Positions 34,701-43,513 of a stretch of DNA of 64,000 bases are shown one piece after another. Made by a program: the position numbers and the translations under genes. The stretch spans positions 415,707 to 479,706 of the forward strand of contig CAVZGN010000004.1 of assembly GCA_963774895.1 (NCBI GenBank). Reading direction: 5' to 3'. Source of the stretch: REEB76 sp963774895. GTDB lineage: Bacteria > Pseudomonadota > Gammaproteobacteria > Natronospirales > REEB76. Under the pieces are notes generated by a model that did no database searches, was not told the DNA's origin, and saw nothing but the letters and a program-made list of their open reading frames with translations. The first letter of the stretch is position 1. The number at the start of each line of letters is the position of its first letter.

Positions 34701-37179
34701 CGCCGACGCCGGCGGCAGCCGGCTCCTCGGCCGCCACTGTCAAACGTTTGTTACGTTTGCGCGGCGGCGGATGTGGTTCGGTTGCATGACCTTGCTGATC
34801 CGTCATCACCGGCGGGAGCATCGGCTGCTCACCACGACTGAAGGCGATGGCCGCGGCCATGAGCGGTTGGATATCGCTGCGCGGCGTGGTACCCACCTCG
34901 AGTTGCTCCACCAGTTCCGGCAGCGCTGAGATCCCGCGCTCCAGCAATGCAAACATGCTGTCTGTGGGTTCGATGGTCTGATCGATCACCCGGTTCAACA
35001 TGTTCTCGAAGGACCAGGCAAATTCGCCGATCAGACGGGCGCCGACCATGCGGCCGCTGCCTTTCAAGGTGTGCAGCGAACGCCGCGCTGTCGTGAGCGC
35101 CTCGTGATCGGCCGGATTGGAACGCCAGCGTGGAAAGTTTTCGCGCAGTGAATGCATCTCTTCCTGGGCTTCCTCCAGGAAGATTTCCAGGATTTCCGGA
35201 TCGACTTCACCCAGCGGAACCACGGCCGGGCCTGCGGCTGAAGGCTGCGTAGGTTTGACAGGTGCCGCTAAAGGTAAATCTACTGGCTGCTTGGATGACG
35301 GGAGCGATGCCGGGGACTCCGCTGCGGGAATATTGGTCGCAGGCAACGCTGCAACATTATCCACGGCGACTGTGGAGGTGTGCCCGAGAACAATGTTCTC
35401 GGTCTCGGCCACCGACGAAACCAGACCGAGCGTGGACACTGCTTCATGGCTGATGCCGACTTCCGGGGTCTCGTCCGTGTAAGCCTGCCCGACGGGGAAC
35501 CCCAGGTTGGCAACACAAGCCTCAGCGTTGTCGAGCATGGACAACGGGTTACCGCGGCCCTGCTGGATGGCTTCAAGATAGAATTCGACGCTGACAATGG
35601 CGTCAGCCATGCGGTCCAGTTCATTCTGCGTGGGCATGCCGTTGGCGGCCAACAAACGCTGGCGTATGTACTGACGCATGCTTTCCAGAAGCGCTACCAC
35701 ACGTTCCATCTGCAGGAAACGCAGACTCGCCTGGATTTCACCGATGCGTTGCGGTAAGGATTGCAGACTACCCACATTCGATGGGTCGTTCACGAAATCG
35801 ACGATGGCTTCCTTGATGCGCGCCAGGTTGATGATGGACTCACGGATAACGGCATTCTGGACATCACGCAGACCGGTGCGCTCCCCGCCTCCGGGAATGC
35901 CGCTGGTCTGCTCGCTGCCTGCGGGCGTAACCAGTTCCATCATGGCTTCGTCGAGCTGGTTCTCAACCCGCACGATGCCGCTGGCAATCTCCATGGTCGC
36001 GCCTTCGTCCGGCGCGCGCCGACCCTCGAGAATCTCCTTGAGATGACCGCGCTCGGTCTCCAGCAAGACGCGCAGCTTGGGCAATCCCAATACGCTGAGA
36101 GTATCAGCCACTTTCTTGATCAATGTATCCAGTGGCGCGAGTTCAGCGGTTTCAGATTTGCCCATGCGCACAAAGATATCGAGCGTGTCTTTGATGCGCG
36201 TGATGTCTTCCTGAAGGGCGACCGATACGGTGCGCATCAGGTTGATATTGGGGCCGGAAATTTTCTCCCGGTTTTCCTCGACCTCGCTGGCCACGGGCAG
36301 TAGGTCACCGAGTTTGAAAGATTCCTTGATGGCCGCGATGCGTTGGCCGTTGGTCGTGGCGCGGCCAATGAAGTACAGCAGGTTATTGACCAGCTCCTTG
36401 GCGGGATCTTCCGTCACTTGCAATTCACCGTGATCGACCAGCCGTTTGATCTGCCGGTCAACCTGACCGAGCAATTGCTTGAGACTCACGTCTGCCTGTA
36501 TGCCGCCCTCACGCAAACCCTCGATAATGCCGCCCACGATCCACCAGAGCTCAAAAACCGCGGGTGTAGTAGCGGCCTGCTCGAATTTCTCCGCGGTGTC
36601 GGCCAGGACCACCAGATATTTTTCAGTTTGCTCGCCCTTGTACCAGTTGAGTAACGCCATCTGGAACTTCGGGCGCAACCTGCCTGCGAGACTCTTGATG
36701 TCCACAACTTTGGTGGCCGCCGCATGCCCCACAACACTGGCGGAACGACCCGCCAGGTTATAGGCAAACAAGGCGCTTTCGGATAACAACGGCTGACTGC
36801 GCACCGCACGCAGATCATTGAGCAGCGTCAGCAGCGCCAACGGCATGTCGCGCCGACCACCGATGACCCGTTCCAGGTAATCCGGGAGCTGCAACATGGC
36901 GCGCATGAGTACTTCGAAGGCTGCGTCACTGCGCTGCAGTTCTCCGGATTTAAGGCCACGCACCACCGATTCCATTTCCTCGGCGAGCATCGCGGCGCCG
37001 TACACTTCGACAATGCGCAATGTGCCCTGCACCTGGTGCAAGAGCTCAAGACATTGGTTGAGTGCATCCTCGCCATCCGGACGTTCGACATAAGCTTCGA
37101 GCGCTTGGCGTGCACGCGCCAAGGTGTGATCAAGTTCGTTCTTGATCCACAGCAGCGAGTCGGAAGCGACCTGGCTCAT
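31795..37179 (-). CDS. chpA: ChpA hybrid chemosensory histidine kinase of type IV pili
   Basis: A 1794-residue CheA-like hybrid kinase. Phosphotransfer domains with visible His sites are LLHQVQG (His48), LHTLKGSGRMVG (His703), MHTLFGSASMAG (His871) and LHTLKGGARMAG (His1029); at least one degenerate Hpt-like domain lies between the first two. The kinase core follows with ML RNAVVHGIE as N-box and SAGRGVGMDVV as G-box, then a CheW domain (AEQAYAIPLPSIEGIARI) and a C-terminal receiver (VDDSITVRRVTQRLLERYG; phospho-Asp1716 in LLDIEMPRMDGY). It is shorter than the Pseudomonas ChpA. It should phosphorylate PilG and PilH in response to PilJ. Confidence 0.95.
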   Translation of the reverse strand: MSQVASDSLLWIKNELDHTLARARQALEAYVERPDGEDALNQCLELLHQVQGTLRIVEVYGAAMLAEEMESVVRGLKSGELQRSDAAFEVLMRAMLQLPDYLERVIGGRRDMPLALLTLLNDLRAVRSQPLLSESALFAYNLAGRSASVVGHAAATKVVDIKSLAGRLRPKFQMALLNWYKGEQTEKYLVVLADTAEKFEQAATTPAVFELWWIVGGIIEGLREGGIQADVSLKQLLGQVDRQIKRLVDHGELQVTEDPAKELVNNLLYFIGRATTNGQRIAAIKESFKLGDLLPVASEVEENREKISGPNINLMRTVSVALQEDITRIKDTLDIFVRMGKSETAELAPLDTLIKKVADTLSVLGLPKLRVLLETERGHLKEILEGRRAPDEGATMEIASGIVRVENQLDEAMMELVTPAGSEQTSGIPGGGERTGLRDVQNAVIRESIINLARIKEAIVDFVNDPSNVGSLQSLPQRIGEIQASLRFLQMERVVALLESMRQYIRQRLLAANGMPTQNELDRMADAIVSVEFYLEAIQQGRGNPLSMLDNAEACVANLGFPVGQAYTDETPEVGISHEAVSTLGLVSSVAETENIVLGHTSTVAVDNVAALPATNIPAAESPASLPSSKQPVDLPLAAPVKPTQPSAAGPAVVPLGEVDPEILEIFLEEAQEEMHSLRENFPRWRSNPADHEALTTARRSLHTLKGSGRMVGARLIGEFAWSFENMLNRVIDQTIEPTDSMFALLERGISALPELVEQLEVGTTPRSDIQPLMAAAIAFSRGEQPMLPPVMTDQQGHATEPHPPPRKRNKRLTVAAEEPAAAGVGVDSRLHAIFSREAQGHLGILAAFLQQARTHTDKRVPDEEVVRAMHTLFGSASMAGISSMAALTEPVQRYLMDLSAQDVPMPDSVLALLGEVLESARAMLETLDTARGVTALDENLLKRINLQLQPLAVGIQQAGSVKPAVITRTEQPLRYVQLSDLKDFDPDLAAIFFEEATELLDSTDNTLNQWSQKRDDPQLVMQLQRNLHTLKGGARMAGLTPVGDLSHELETVLTDVVDGRIAVSTQLVALLNRSVDRLHRMLEQSHASKPMVDAADLVANLRQVHGRTVDAELEPERSEERFQSRPSSVTSAPVRELPPQPQAEAEADAEAESETEESMAAAEAALGGAAERRTASRIQHELVRVRADLLENALNYAGEVGIYRSRLEQHVHSINFNLGELEQTVVRLRDQLRKLEIETEAQILHQFQQESGKLGNPDFDPLELDRYSMLQQLSRALGESTSDLVSLQSLLLSQAREAETLLLQQSRVTTELQDGLMRTRMVPFSRHAQRLRRVVRQTADESHKQVDIKFLGSEGEMDRQVLERVLAPIEHMLRNAVVHGIETAEVRQQLKKPAEGTISITLSREGSEVVMEVADDGRGLDLHAIRRKAEEMGLTPKNTRLSERETMALILEPGFSTADRVTQSAGRGVGMDVVANEIKQLGGTLRIDSTAGRGAKFSVRLPFTLAITQALLVTVAEQAYAIPLPSIEGIARIPRTELERLLASENPAYLYGGRPYQLQHLSTLLGIGAPQFPEELTTVPLLLVHGTDANVALITEGMQGSREVVVKSVGPQVSSIRGISGATILGDGSILLILDVSVLTRSMTQTAEDALEVLEREAPKEDTRIFAMVVDDSITVRRVTQRLLERYGMRVITAKDGVDALALLQDHVPNIMLLDIEMPRMDGYELAQHMRNDERFKNIPIVMITSRTGEKHRKHAMEIGVNKYLGKPYQETELLENIQELVGNFHPQRTHWE

Positions 37180-37207
37180 ATATGCACCATCGAAATCCTA
37201 AACATGG

Positions 37208-39298
37208 TTACGCCACGTCGCCTTGCATCTGCCGGGGCGGAACGATCACCATGGTCTCCTGGTTGCCGGCACCCGGCAATTTGAAGCCGGACACTGATTT
37301 GCGCATCTCCGTGGCCAGGGCCGCGAGCTTGCCAATGGACTGGGCCGTGGTCATGGTGCCCTCGGTGGTTTGGGCGGTGATCTCGCGAATCACGTTCATG
37401 GTGCGTGTCATCTCGCCGGCGGTCTGGGCTTGCTGGCGCGCGGAGTTGGAGATGCTCTGCACCAGGGTGGCGATGTTGTTGGCCACTTTCTCGATCTCAT
37501 CCAGTGAAGTGCCGGCGTTCTCGGCCAGTTGCGCGCCGCTCACCACACCCGCGGTGGACTGTTCCATGGAGATCACCGCCTCATTGGTGTCGGTCTGAAT
37601 GGTCTTCACCAGTGCCTCGATCTGACGTGTAGCATTGGCGGAACGCTCAGCCAGACGCTGCACTTCGTCCGCCACCACCGCGAAACCACGGCCCGCTTCA
37701 CCGGCCATGGAAGCCTGGATAGCGGCGTTCAAGGCCAGGATGTTGGTCTGTTCGGCGATGTCATTGATGAGCTCCACTATGTCACCGATCTCCTGGGAGG
37801 ACTCGCCCAGCCGTTTGATGCGCTTGGAGGTCTCCTGGATGGTTTCGCGGATGTTGTTCATGCCGTCGATGGTACGGCGCACCGCCTCGCCGCCCTTGTG
37901 GGCGATGTCCACGGATTGTTGCGCCACTTTCGAGGAACGGTCGGCATTCAGGGACACCTGCTCGATGGAGTGCGCCATCTGGGTAATGGAGGTGGACGCG
38001 GTATTGATCTGCTTGCTCTGGTTTTTGGAAGCTTCCGCCAGATGTGTGGCCGTGGCCTGGGTCTGGCGGGCAGCGGCGTCCACCTGCACCGCAGTGTCAT
38101 TGATGGTACGCACCAGTCCGCGCAAGGCCTCGAGGGCGTAATTGATGGAATCGGCGATGGCGCCGGTGATGTCCTCGCTGACGGTCGCCTGCACCGTGAG
38201 GTCGCCATCCGCCAGTGAGCCGAGCTCGTCCAGTAGCCGCAGAATGGCTTGCTGGTTTCGTTCATTCTGATCACGCTGCATGTTCACGTTACGGCGGGCA
38301 TCGCCGCCGAGCACATACTTCCATAGGATGAAAAGCAGCAGTAACAGTCCGACGATACCCAAAACATATGCCACGATCGGCCTGAAAAGACGGTTGCCGA
38401 TCTGCTGCTGGTAACTGGTATCGATGGCCTGAGTGGCGGTCAACATCTGGTCAGCGAGCGAGTGGATCGTCTGGTTCGCCTTCTGCACATTCACCAGCAG
38501 ATTAATCAGCGGTGTGATGGAATTGAGGTTGTTGTTGAGTTTTCCGAACTGTTCATTGATGCTGCGCAAGGGCGTCAGTAGTCCGGGATCGGTGATGGCG
38601 GTAATGCCGAGCTGCGAATTTCCGTCCAACATGCCGCGCGTGATACGCGTAAAGTCCTGAATAGTGTCCGGCAGTTCCTTGCCCACGAAGGCAATATCGC
38701 CTTGGCCGCCGGTCACCAGCAGGTTCACATCACGCCGTATGCGCTGTCCGTTATAGGCTTGTTTGGCGGCATACACCACAGCATTGCGCCCAGTGCCGCT
38801 TTTGGCAAGCTGATTGCTGAAGTCATCCCAAGCCTGGATCAGTCCAGGCATGGTCTGATTGATGCCAGCCGCTGCCTGACTAGCGACCATGATTGAATCG
38901 TGTGCGCTGAGTATGGTCTGCACCGCCGTGCGCACCTGATTCCACTGCCCCTGGAGCACATTGACCTCCGACAGGATTTCGCCGCTGGCGGCCGGCATCA
39001 GGGTCTTGGGATCACCGTTGATCATGAGATTGATGGATGCATCAAACTTGTCGCGGGTGTTAAGCAAATCCTGAAAAGCATCGTTATTGCCGGCCACAGC
39101 CTGGTCGGATGAGCGTGCTAGGGTCTGGGAAAATAATGCTTGTTGGGCGTTCAATGCCGTGAACTGGTCGTCATGACTAGCGTTGCTGGCCACGGCAAGC
39201 AAATCCCAGACCGCCAGTCCAAGCAAAATGAGTGCCAGTATCAGCAACAGATACAAGGCTTTATTGGAACGTTTCTGTATCTCAGCCATTTTAGCCAC
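37208..39298 (-). CDS. pilJ: PilJ, methyl-accepting chemoreceptor of the Pil-Chp system
   Basis: 696 residues. The first transmembrane helix (LYLLLILALILLGLAVWDLL) and a second near residues 315-340 (YVLGIVGLLLLLFILWKYVL) flank a periplasmic sensory region of the PilJ type. The cytoplasmic part ends in the receptor hairpin tip DIAEQTNILALNAAIQASMA and GRGFAVVADEVQRLAERSA. In Pseudomonas PilJ senses surface contact and binds pilin. It lies between pilI and chpA; no pilK methyltransferase gene separates it from chpA here. Confidence 0.95.
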   Translation of the reverse strand: MAKMAEIQKRSNKALYLLLILALILLGLAVWDLLAVASNASHDDQFTALNAQQALFSQTLARSSDQAVAGNNDAFQDLLNTRDKFDASINLMINGDPKTLMPAASGEILSEVNVLQGQWNQVRTAVQTILSAHDSIMVASQAAAGINQTMPGLIQAWDDFSNQLAKSGTGRNAVVYAAKQAYNGQRIRRDVNLLVTGGQGDIAFVGKELPDTIQDFTRITRGMLDGNSQLGITAITDPGLLTPLRSINEQFGKLNNNLNSITPLINLLVNVQKANQTIHSLADQMLTATQAIDTSYQQQIGNRLFRPIVAYVLGIVGLLLLLFILWKYVLGGDARRNVNMQRDQNERNQQAILRLLDELGSLADGDLTVQATVSEDITGAIADSINYALEALRGLVRTINDTAVQVDAAARQTQATATHLAEASKNQSKQINTASTSITQMAHSIEQVSLNADRSSKVAQQSVDIAHKGGEAVRRTIDGMNNIRETIQETSKRIKRLGESSQEIGDIVELINDIAEQTNILALNAAIQASMAGEAGRGFAVVADEVQRLAERSANATRQIEALVKTIQTDTNEAVISMEQSTAGVVSGAQLAENAGTSLDEIEKVANNIATLVQSISNSARQQAQTAGEMTRTMNVIREITAQTTEGTMTTAQSIGKLAALATEMRKSVSGFKLPGAGNQETMVIVPPRQMQGDVA

Positions 39299-39346
39299 CT
39301 TAATAAAGTCTGTTTCAAATCCGGTCGCGGTGAATGCCCCTCAAAC

Positions 39347-39901
39347 TCATCGGGCAGCGTCCAGGAACACGTGGTTTTCAACCAATCCCGGCACTCCCAG
39401 CACGCCCCAAAGCTCCTCGCCAGCGCTATAGGCACCCGCAATAAAAGGCGTCATACCCGGTAACAGTTCCGGCAATGTTTCCGCCCGCTCCGAAGGCACA
39501 AAACGCCTGAAGCCGCGCACCTCATCAACGAGTAAACCAGCAGGTATGTCGGGGTGGTTCACCATGAGCACGCGGGTCATGCGGCCGATATCCGTGGGCG
39601 CCCCGCCAAAAAAAAGATTGAGATCCGTGATCGGCAGCAATTGTCCGCGTACATTCGCAAGCCCCAGCAGCCATGGTTTAGCGCCCGGCAGTTTGGTGAC
39701 GCCGGGGAATGGCAACACCTCGCGTACTTCTTCGCGCGCAGCCACCAGGTAGGTATTAGCCACGCGAAAACCGACACCCACCCATTCCTCCTGTTGTCCA
39801 GTCTCGCGGCCGCGGCCGGATGCCGCCACGCGGCTGCGGCGTTCGAGCTCCTGAAGGAGAGCAAACGGCCGGTTGCGGAGATCTGCGAGTGCCGTTGCCA
39901 T
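39347..39901 (-). CDS. pilI: PilI, CheW-like coupling protein
   Basis: 184 residues. The N-terminus (MATALADLRNRPFALLQELE) leads into a CheW domain: FRVANTYLVAAREEVREVL, then KPWLLGLANVRGQLLPITDL. It couples PilJ to ChpA. The start codon lies 2 nt after the pilH stop, so translation is coupled. About 45 nt separate it from pilJ. Confidence 0.93.
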   Translation of the reverse strand: MATALADLRNRPFALLQELERRSRVAASGRGRETGQQEEWVGVGFRVANTYLVAAREEVREVLPFPGVTKLPGAKPWLLGLANVRGQLLPITDLNLFFGGAPTDIGRMTRVLMVNHPDIPAGLLVDEVRGFRRFVPSERAETLPELLPGMTPFIAGAYSAGEELWGVLGVPGLVENHVFLDAAR

Positions 39902-39903
39902 AA

Positions 39904-40269
39904 TCAGCCGTGTGTTACTTCACGAATCTTATCGATCACCTGTCTCTCGGTAACCGGTTTGGGCAGGTAAGCAACTGCGCCCTGGCGCATGCCCCATATC
40001 TTGTCGGTCTCCTGATCCTTGGTAGTCACCATCACCACCGGGATCGATGAGGTCTCGGGATCCTTGGAAAGCTGGCGCGTAGCCTGAAAACCACTCATGC
40101 CAGGCATGACTACGTCCATGATGATGGCGTCAGGTTTCTTGGTGCGCGCCTTCTGTATTCCTTCCTCGCCGCTCTCGGCAGTTAAGGTCTCAAAACCATT
40201 CTTTTCCAGCCATGTTTTAAGCACATGGATTTCAGTCGGGGAGTCATCAACTATCAGTACGGTAGCCAT
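39904..40269 (-). CDS. pilH: PilH, single-domain response regulator
   Basis: 121-residue CheY-like receiver: VLIVDDSPTEIHVLKTWL at the N-terminus, phospho-acceptor Asp in DAIIMDVVMPGMSGFQ, and the conserved Lys in YLPKPVTERQVI. In Pseudomonas PilH acts on pilus retraction and as a phosphate sink for the Pil-Chp system. It lies between pilG and pilI with short gaps (18 nt and 2 nt). Confidence 0.94.
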   Translation of the reverse strand: MATVLIVDDSPTEIHVLKTWLEKNGFETLTAESGEEGIQKARTKKPDAIIMDVVMPGMSGFQATRQLSKDPETSSIPVVMVTTKDQETDKIWGMRQGAVAYLPKPVTERQVIDKIREVTHG

Positions 40270-40287
40270 CTCGGGGTCTCCTGCGGA

Positions 40288-40719
40288 TTAATCTTTACCG
40301 GATATCTGTGCGGCATCGGCATTTTTGTGCACGTGGTGATGGATCGCATCCACTAATTCGTCTTTAGTGAAGGGTTTAGTCAGATACTGTTCGGAACCAA
40401 CGATGCGTCCCCGGGCGCGATCGAATAATCCATCTTTGCTTGAGAGCATGATGACCGGGGTAGTTCTGAAAGTATGATTGTGCTTGATCAATGCGCAGGT
40501 CTGATAGCCATCCAGCCGCGGCATCATGATGTCCACAAAGATAATGTCCGGCTTGTGATCGGCGATCTTGGAGAGCGCCTCGAAACCATCCACGGCTGTG
40601 AGCACTTCGCAGCCTTCTTTCGAAAGTAAGGTCTCGGCGGTACGGCGGATGGTCTTGCTATCATCGATAACAAGAACCTTCAGGCCCTTAAGATCACCAT
40701 TGGTTTGTTTGCTGGCCAC
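40288..40719 (-). CDS. pilG: PilG, single-domain response regulator
   Basis: CheY-like receiver, about 143 residues: LKVLVIDDSKTIRRTAETLL, acceptor Asp in IIFVDIMMPRLDGYQ and Lys in YLTKPFTKDELVD. I chose GTG 40719 (VASKQTNGDLKGLKV) because a GGAGG Shine-Dalgarno sequence lies 5 nt upstream; the frame stays open to 40824 without a good start. It is the first gene of the Pil-Chp cluster and is divergent from gshB, as in Pseudomonas. PilG promotes pilus extension in that genus. Confidence 0.93.
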   Translation of the reverse strand: MASKQTNGDLKGLKVLVIDDSKTIRRTAETLLSKEGCEVLTAVDGFEALSKIADHKPDIIFVDIMMPRLDGYQTCALIKHNHTFRTTPVIMLSSKDGLFDRARGRIVGSEQYLTKPFTKDELVDAIHHHVHKNADAAQISGKD

Positions 40720-40988
40720 GCTAACCTCCACCACCCATGGACTCTTCTGCCAAGTCTGCTCTGGAGCCACCTGGCAGGGCCATATTAACCCGCTGGAACG
40801 TCCAGACCCTTCAGCCCGCGCCATTCCCGCCGGCTACCCCAGGGTCCGGTAAAATGCCGCATGCTACCCCCGCCCGGTAGCGGCCCTATCGAAGGTTTTA
40901 GCATAAAATCCATGCTTAATCCATTGAAAGCAATAGGACTTCAAGTACGCTTAACGGCCGCATTGAAGTGGAGGTAGTGAACCCAGTC

Positions 40989-41960
40989 ATGTCCCAGGCC
41001 ATCATCAAACTTGCCGTGGTCATGGACCCCATTGATTCCATCAAGCCTGCCAAAGACACGACCTTGGCCATGCTTTTGGCGGCCCAGGCACGCGGCTGGA
41101 CACTGCATTACCTGCAGCAGTCTGACGTGTATTTACGTGACGGTGAAGCACGCGCACATACGCGTTTCCTCAAGGTCCGAGATACGCCCAAGGACTGGTT
41201 CTCATTCGGCGAGCAACAAGACCTGAGTCTCGGCTCAATTGACGTGATCCTGATGCGTAAGGATCCGCCATTTAACATGGAATACATCTACAGCACGTAC
41301 CTGCTGGAGAGAGCCGAGCAAGCCGGCGCCCTGGTCGTCAACCGCCCACAGGCCTTACGGGACGCCAATGAAAAGGCTTATACCGCCTGGTTTCCTCAGT
41401 GCTGTCCGCCGACGCTCATGACGCATGACATGGGCCGCATCCGTCAATTTCTCGACGAACATAAGAAAATTGTGTTGAAACCCCTGGAAGGCATGGGCGG
41501 CACCCTGGTGTTCGTCATCGCACAAGGCGATCCTAATTTTTCAGTGGTGCTCGAAACGCTTACACATCACGGTACGCGCCTGACGATCGCGCAGAAATAT
41601 CTTCCTGAAATCAGCGAGGGCGACAAACGCATCTTACTGATCGATGGCGAACCGGTTCCCTATGCATTGGCGCGTGTACCCGCGCCGGGTGAAGCCCGCG
41701 GCAATCTCGCGGCTGGCGGCAATGGCATAGGTGTTCCACTCACCGACTGCGACCGCTGGATCTGCGGGCAGGTCGCACCTGCATTGCGGGAAAAAGGTTT
41801 GTTGTTTGTAGGTCTGGATGTTATCGGGGATTATTTGACGGAAATCAACGTCACCAGCCCCACCTGCGCTCGCGAGCTGGACAAATTGTATGGCCTGAAT
41901 GTCACTGAGCAGTTGATGGCCGTGATCGCAGGCAAAATATCCGGGAAGCGGCGCACGTGA
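40989..41960 (+). CDS. gshB: Glutathione synthetase
   Basis: ATP-grasp ligase that adds glycine to gamma-glutamylcysteine. Signatures are LAVVMDPIDSIKPAKDTTLA at the N-terminus, DVILMRKDPPFNMEYIY, KIVLKPLEGMGGTLVF (ATP binding) and TEINVTSPTCARELD. ATG 40989 (MSQAIIKLAV) is chosen; GTG codons at 40968 and 40977 are in frame, with a GGAGG at 40970-40974 whose spacing to 40989 is rather long, so a slightly longer N-terminus is possible. Divergent from pilG. The stop overlaps the TonB-like start (GTGA). Confidence 0.95.
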   Translation: MSQAIIKLAVVMDPIDSIKPAKDTTLAMLLAAQARGWTLHYLQQSDVYLRDGEARAHTRFLKVRDTPKDWFSFGEQQDLSLGSIDVILMRKDPPFNMEYIYSTYLLERAEQAGALVVNRPQALRDANEKAYTAWFPQCCPPTLMTHDMGRIRQFLDEHKKIVLKPLEGMGGTLVFVIAQGDPNFSVVLETLTHHGTRLTIAQKYLPEISEGDKRILLIDGEPVPYALARVPAPGEARGNLAAGGNGIGVPLTDCDRWICGQVAPALREKGLLFVGLDVIGDYLTEINVTSPTCARELDKLYGLNVTEQLMAVIAGKISGKRRT

Positions 41961-42904
41961 ACGCACGCATAACAAACGCGCCCCATATCAGTTCGCGCGA
42001 ACGGCTGGTAACCACATTATTTTTCGCAGTGCTGGTGCATGCCATCATCATTCTCGGTATCACCTTCACGCCCGGCAGCCCGGGTGGCGGCTCCACACTG
42101 GAAGTCACCTTGGTACAGACACGCAGCGTAGTGCCGCCATCACAGGCAGATTACATCGCGCAGGCAAACCAGCAAGGCGAGGGCAATACCCGGAAACTGG
42201 TGCGGCCACAGAGCCCATTGTCGATGCCTTCAGCGGTCGACAACCCCGGACTGCCGGAAGGCGAAGATGTTTTGACCAATGCCGGCCGCGGATCAGAAAT
42301 CGGCGATCACAAAGGTTTGAATACCGCTTCGGCCTCCGACCGTGATGCCGTGATTACCACGCGGGCCGAGACCGACCGGTTTGCCAATGCCCGCTCGCAA
42401 CCATCGCCCCACAGTCAGAACCCGCGCGTGCTGGTGGCACGCCTGCTTACCCAAGGCGATGACTCACTGATGCCCACTGATGATCCGCTGCAGTTGCCGG
42501 AAGCCACCAATCCCACTCCGCGCGAGGCTTTTGTTTCAGTGAATGCGCGCGCTTCGCGCTATGCACAATATCTGGATGCGTGGCGGCGCAAGGTTGAGCA
42601 TATCGGCAACCTCAATTTGCCGCCTCAGATCCGCGCTCAACACCTGTCCGGTTCGCTGGCGCTGGAAGTGGCCTTGAATGCCGATGGCAGCATCCGCAAT
42701 CTCATTCTGCGCCAGCCCTCGCCGTATCCACTGTTGAACGACTCCGCCACCAAGATCGTGCAGCTGGCGGCGCCGTTTGCGCCATTTCCGGAAAATTTCC
42801 GCAAAGATACCGATGTGTTGCGCTTCATATACGTGTGGCGTTTCAATGCAGGCCGACTGGATACGCGCCGTGGTGGCGTCCAACTGCCTGCCGGCACAGG
42901 CTGA
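41957..42904 (+). CDS. TonB-family energy-transducing protein
   Basis: 315 residues with an N-terminal membrane anchor (LVTTLFFAVLVHAIIILGITF), a long low-complexity linker without the usual Pro-Lys repeats, and a C-terminal TonB domain (SGSLALEVALNADGSIRNL, then FAPFPENFRKDTDVLRFIY). The start is GTG 41957, overlapping the gshB stop by 4 nt. In Pseudomonas aeruginosa tonB3 occupies this position and is linked to twitching motility, so a pilus-related rather than iron-uptake role is possible (inference). No ExbB/ExbD is nearby. Confidence 0.85.
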   Translation: MNARITNAPHISSRERLVTTLFFAVLVHAIIILGITFTPGSPGGGSTLEVTLVQTRSVVPPSQADYIAQANQQGEGNTRKLVRPQSPLSMPSAVDNPGLPEGEDVLTNAGRGSEIGDHKGLNTASASDRDAVITTRAETDRFANARSQPSPHSQNPRVLVARLLTQGDDSLMPTDDPLQLPEATNPTPREAFVSVNARASRYAQYLDAWRRKVEHIGNLNLPPQIRAQHLSGSLALEVALNADGSIRNLILRQPSPYPLLNDSATKIVQLAAPFAPFPENFRKDTDVLRFIYVWRFNAGRLDTRRGGVQLPAGTG

Positions 42905-42952
42905 TTCGCATGCAACTTGTACTGAACCCGGCTTCTGCGGATACTTGAACGC

Positions 42953-43513
42953 ATGGCTCAGGATTTTCTCGTCAATCAATTTCTGGTGGCGATGCCTTCG
43001 CTCAACGATCCCAATTTCCACCAAAGCGTGGTGTATATCTGCGAGCACAATGCCCAGAGTGCACTCGGCATAATCATCAACAAACCCACCAACATGGTGT
43101 TGAATGACATATTCAAACAGCTATCCATTACGGCCGTCGATCAACGCATGCGGCAACAACCGGTATTCCAGGGCGGCCCAGTACAAATAGAACGCGGTTT
43201 CGTTATTCACGAACCTCCCGGTAACTGGGAATCAACTCTCATACTCGATGAGCAGCTGGGCGTCACCAGCTCTAGGGATGTTTTGGACTGCATGGCGCGT
43301 GGCCAGGGCCCACAGAAAATCTTCGTGGCGTTGGGTTACGCCGGCTGGGGCGCGGGACAATTGGAAACCGAGCTGGCGAATAATTCATGGCTGAGTTTGC
43401 CTGCTGACCGCAGCATCATTTTTGAGACCCCGGTGGAACAACGCTGGCAGGCAGCCGCGCAGCTAATCGGTGTAGACCTGGCGTTACTCACGGGGGATAC
43501 CGGGCATGCCTGA
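42953..43513 (+). CDS. YqgE/AlgH family protein
   Basis: 186 residues of the UPF0301 family: LVNQFLVAMPSLNDPNFHQS at the N-terminus, ALGIIINKPTNMVL, VFQGGPVQIERGFVIH and ALGYAGWGAGQLETELANNS. The molecular role is not established; the name AlgH reflects an old link to alginate regulation in Pseudomonas. Its stop overlaps the yqgF start by 8 nt, the usual pairing in gammaproteobacteria. Confidence 0.93.
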   Translation: MAQDFLVNQFLVAMPSLNDPNFHQSVVYICEHNAQSALGIIINKPTNMVLNDIFKQLSITAVDQRMRQQPVFQGGPVQIERGFVIHEPPGNWESTLILDEQLGVTSSRDVLDCMARGQGPQKIFVALGYAGWGAGQLETELANNSWLSLPADRSIIFETPVEQRWQAAAQLIGVDLALLTGDTGHA

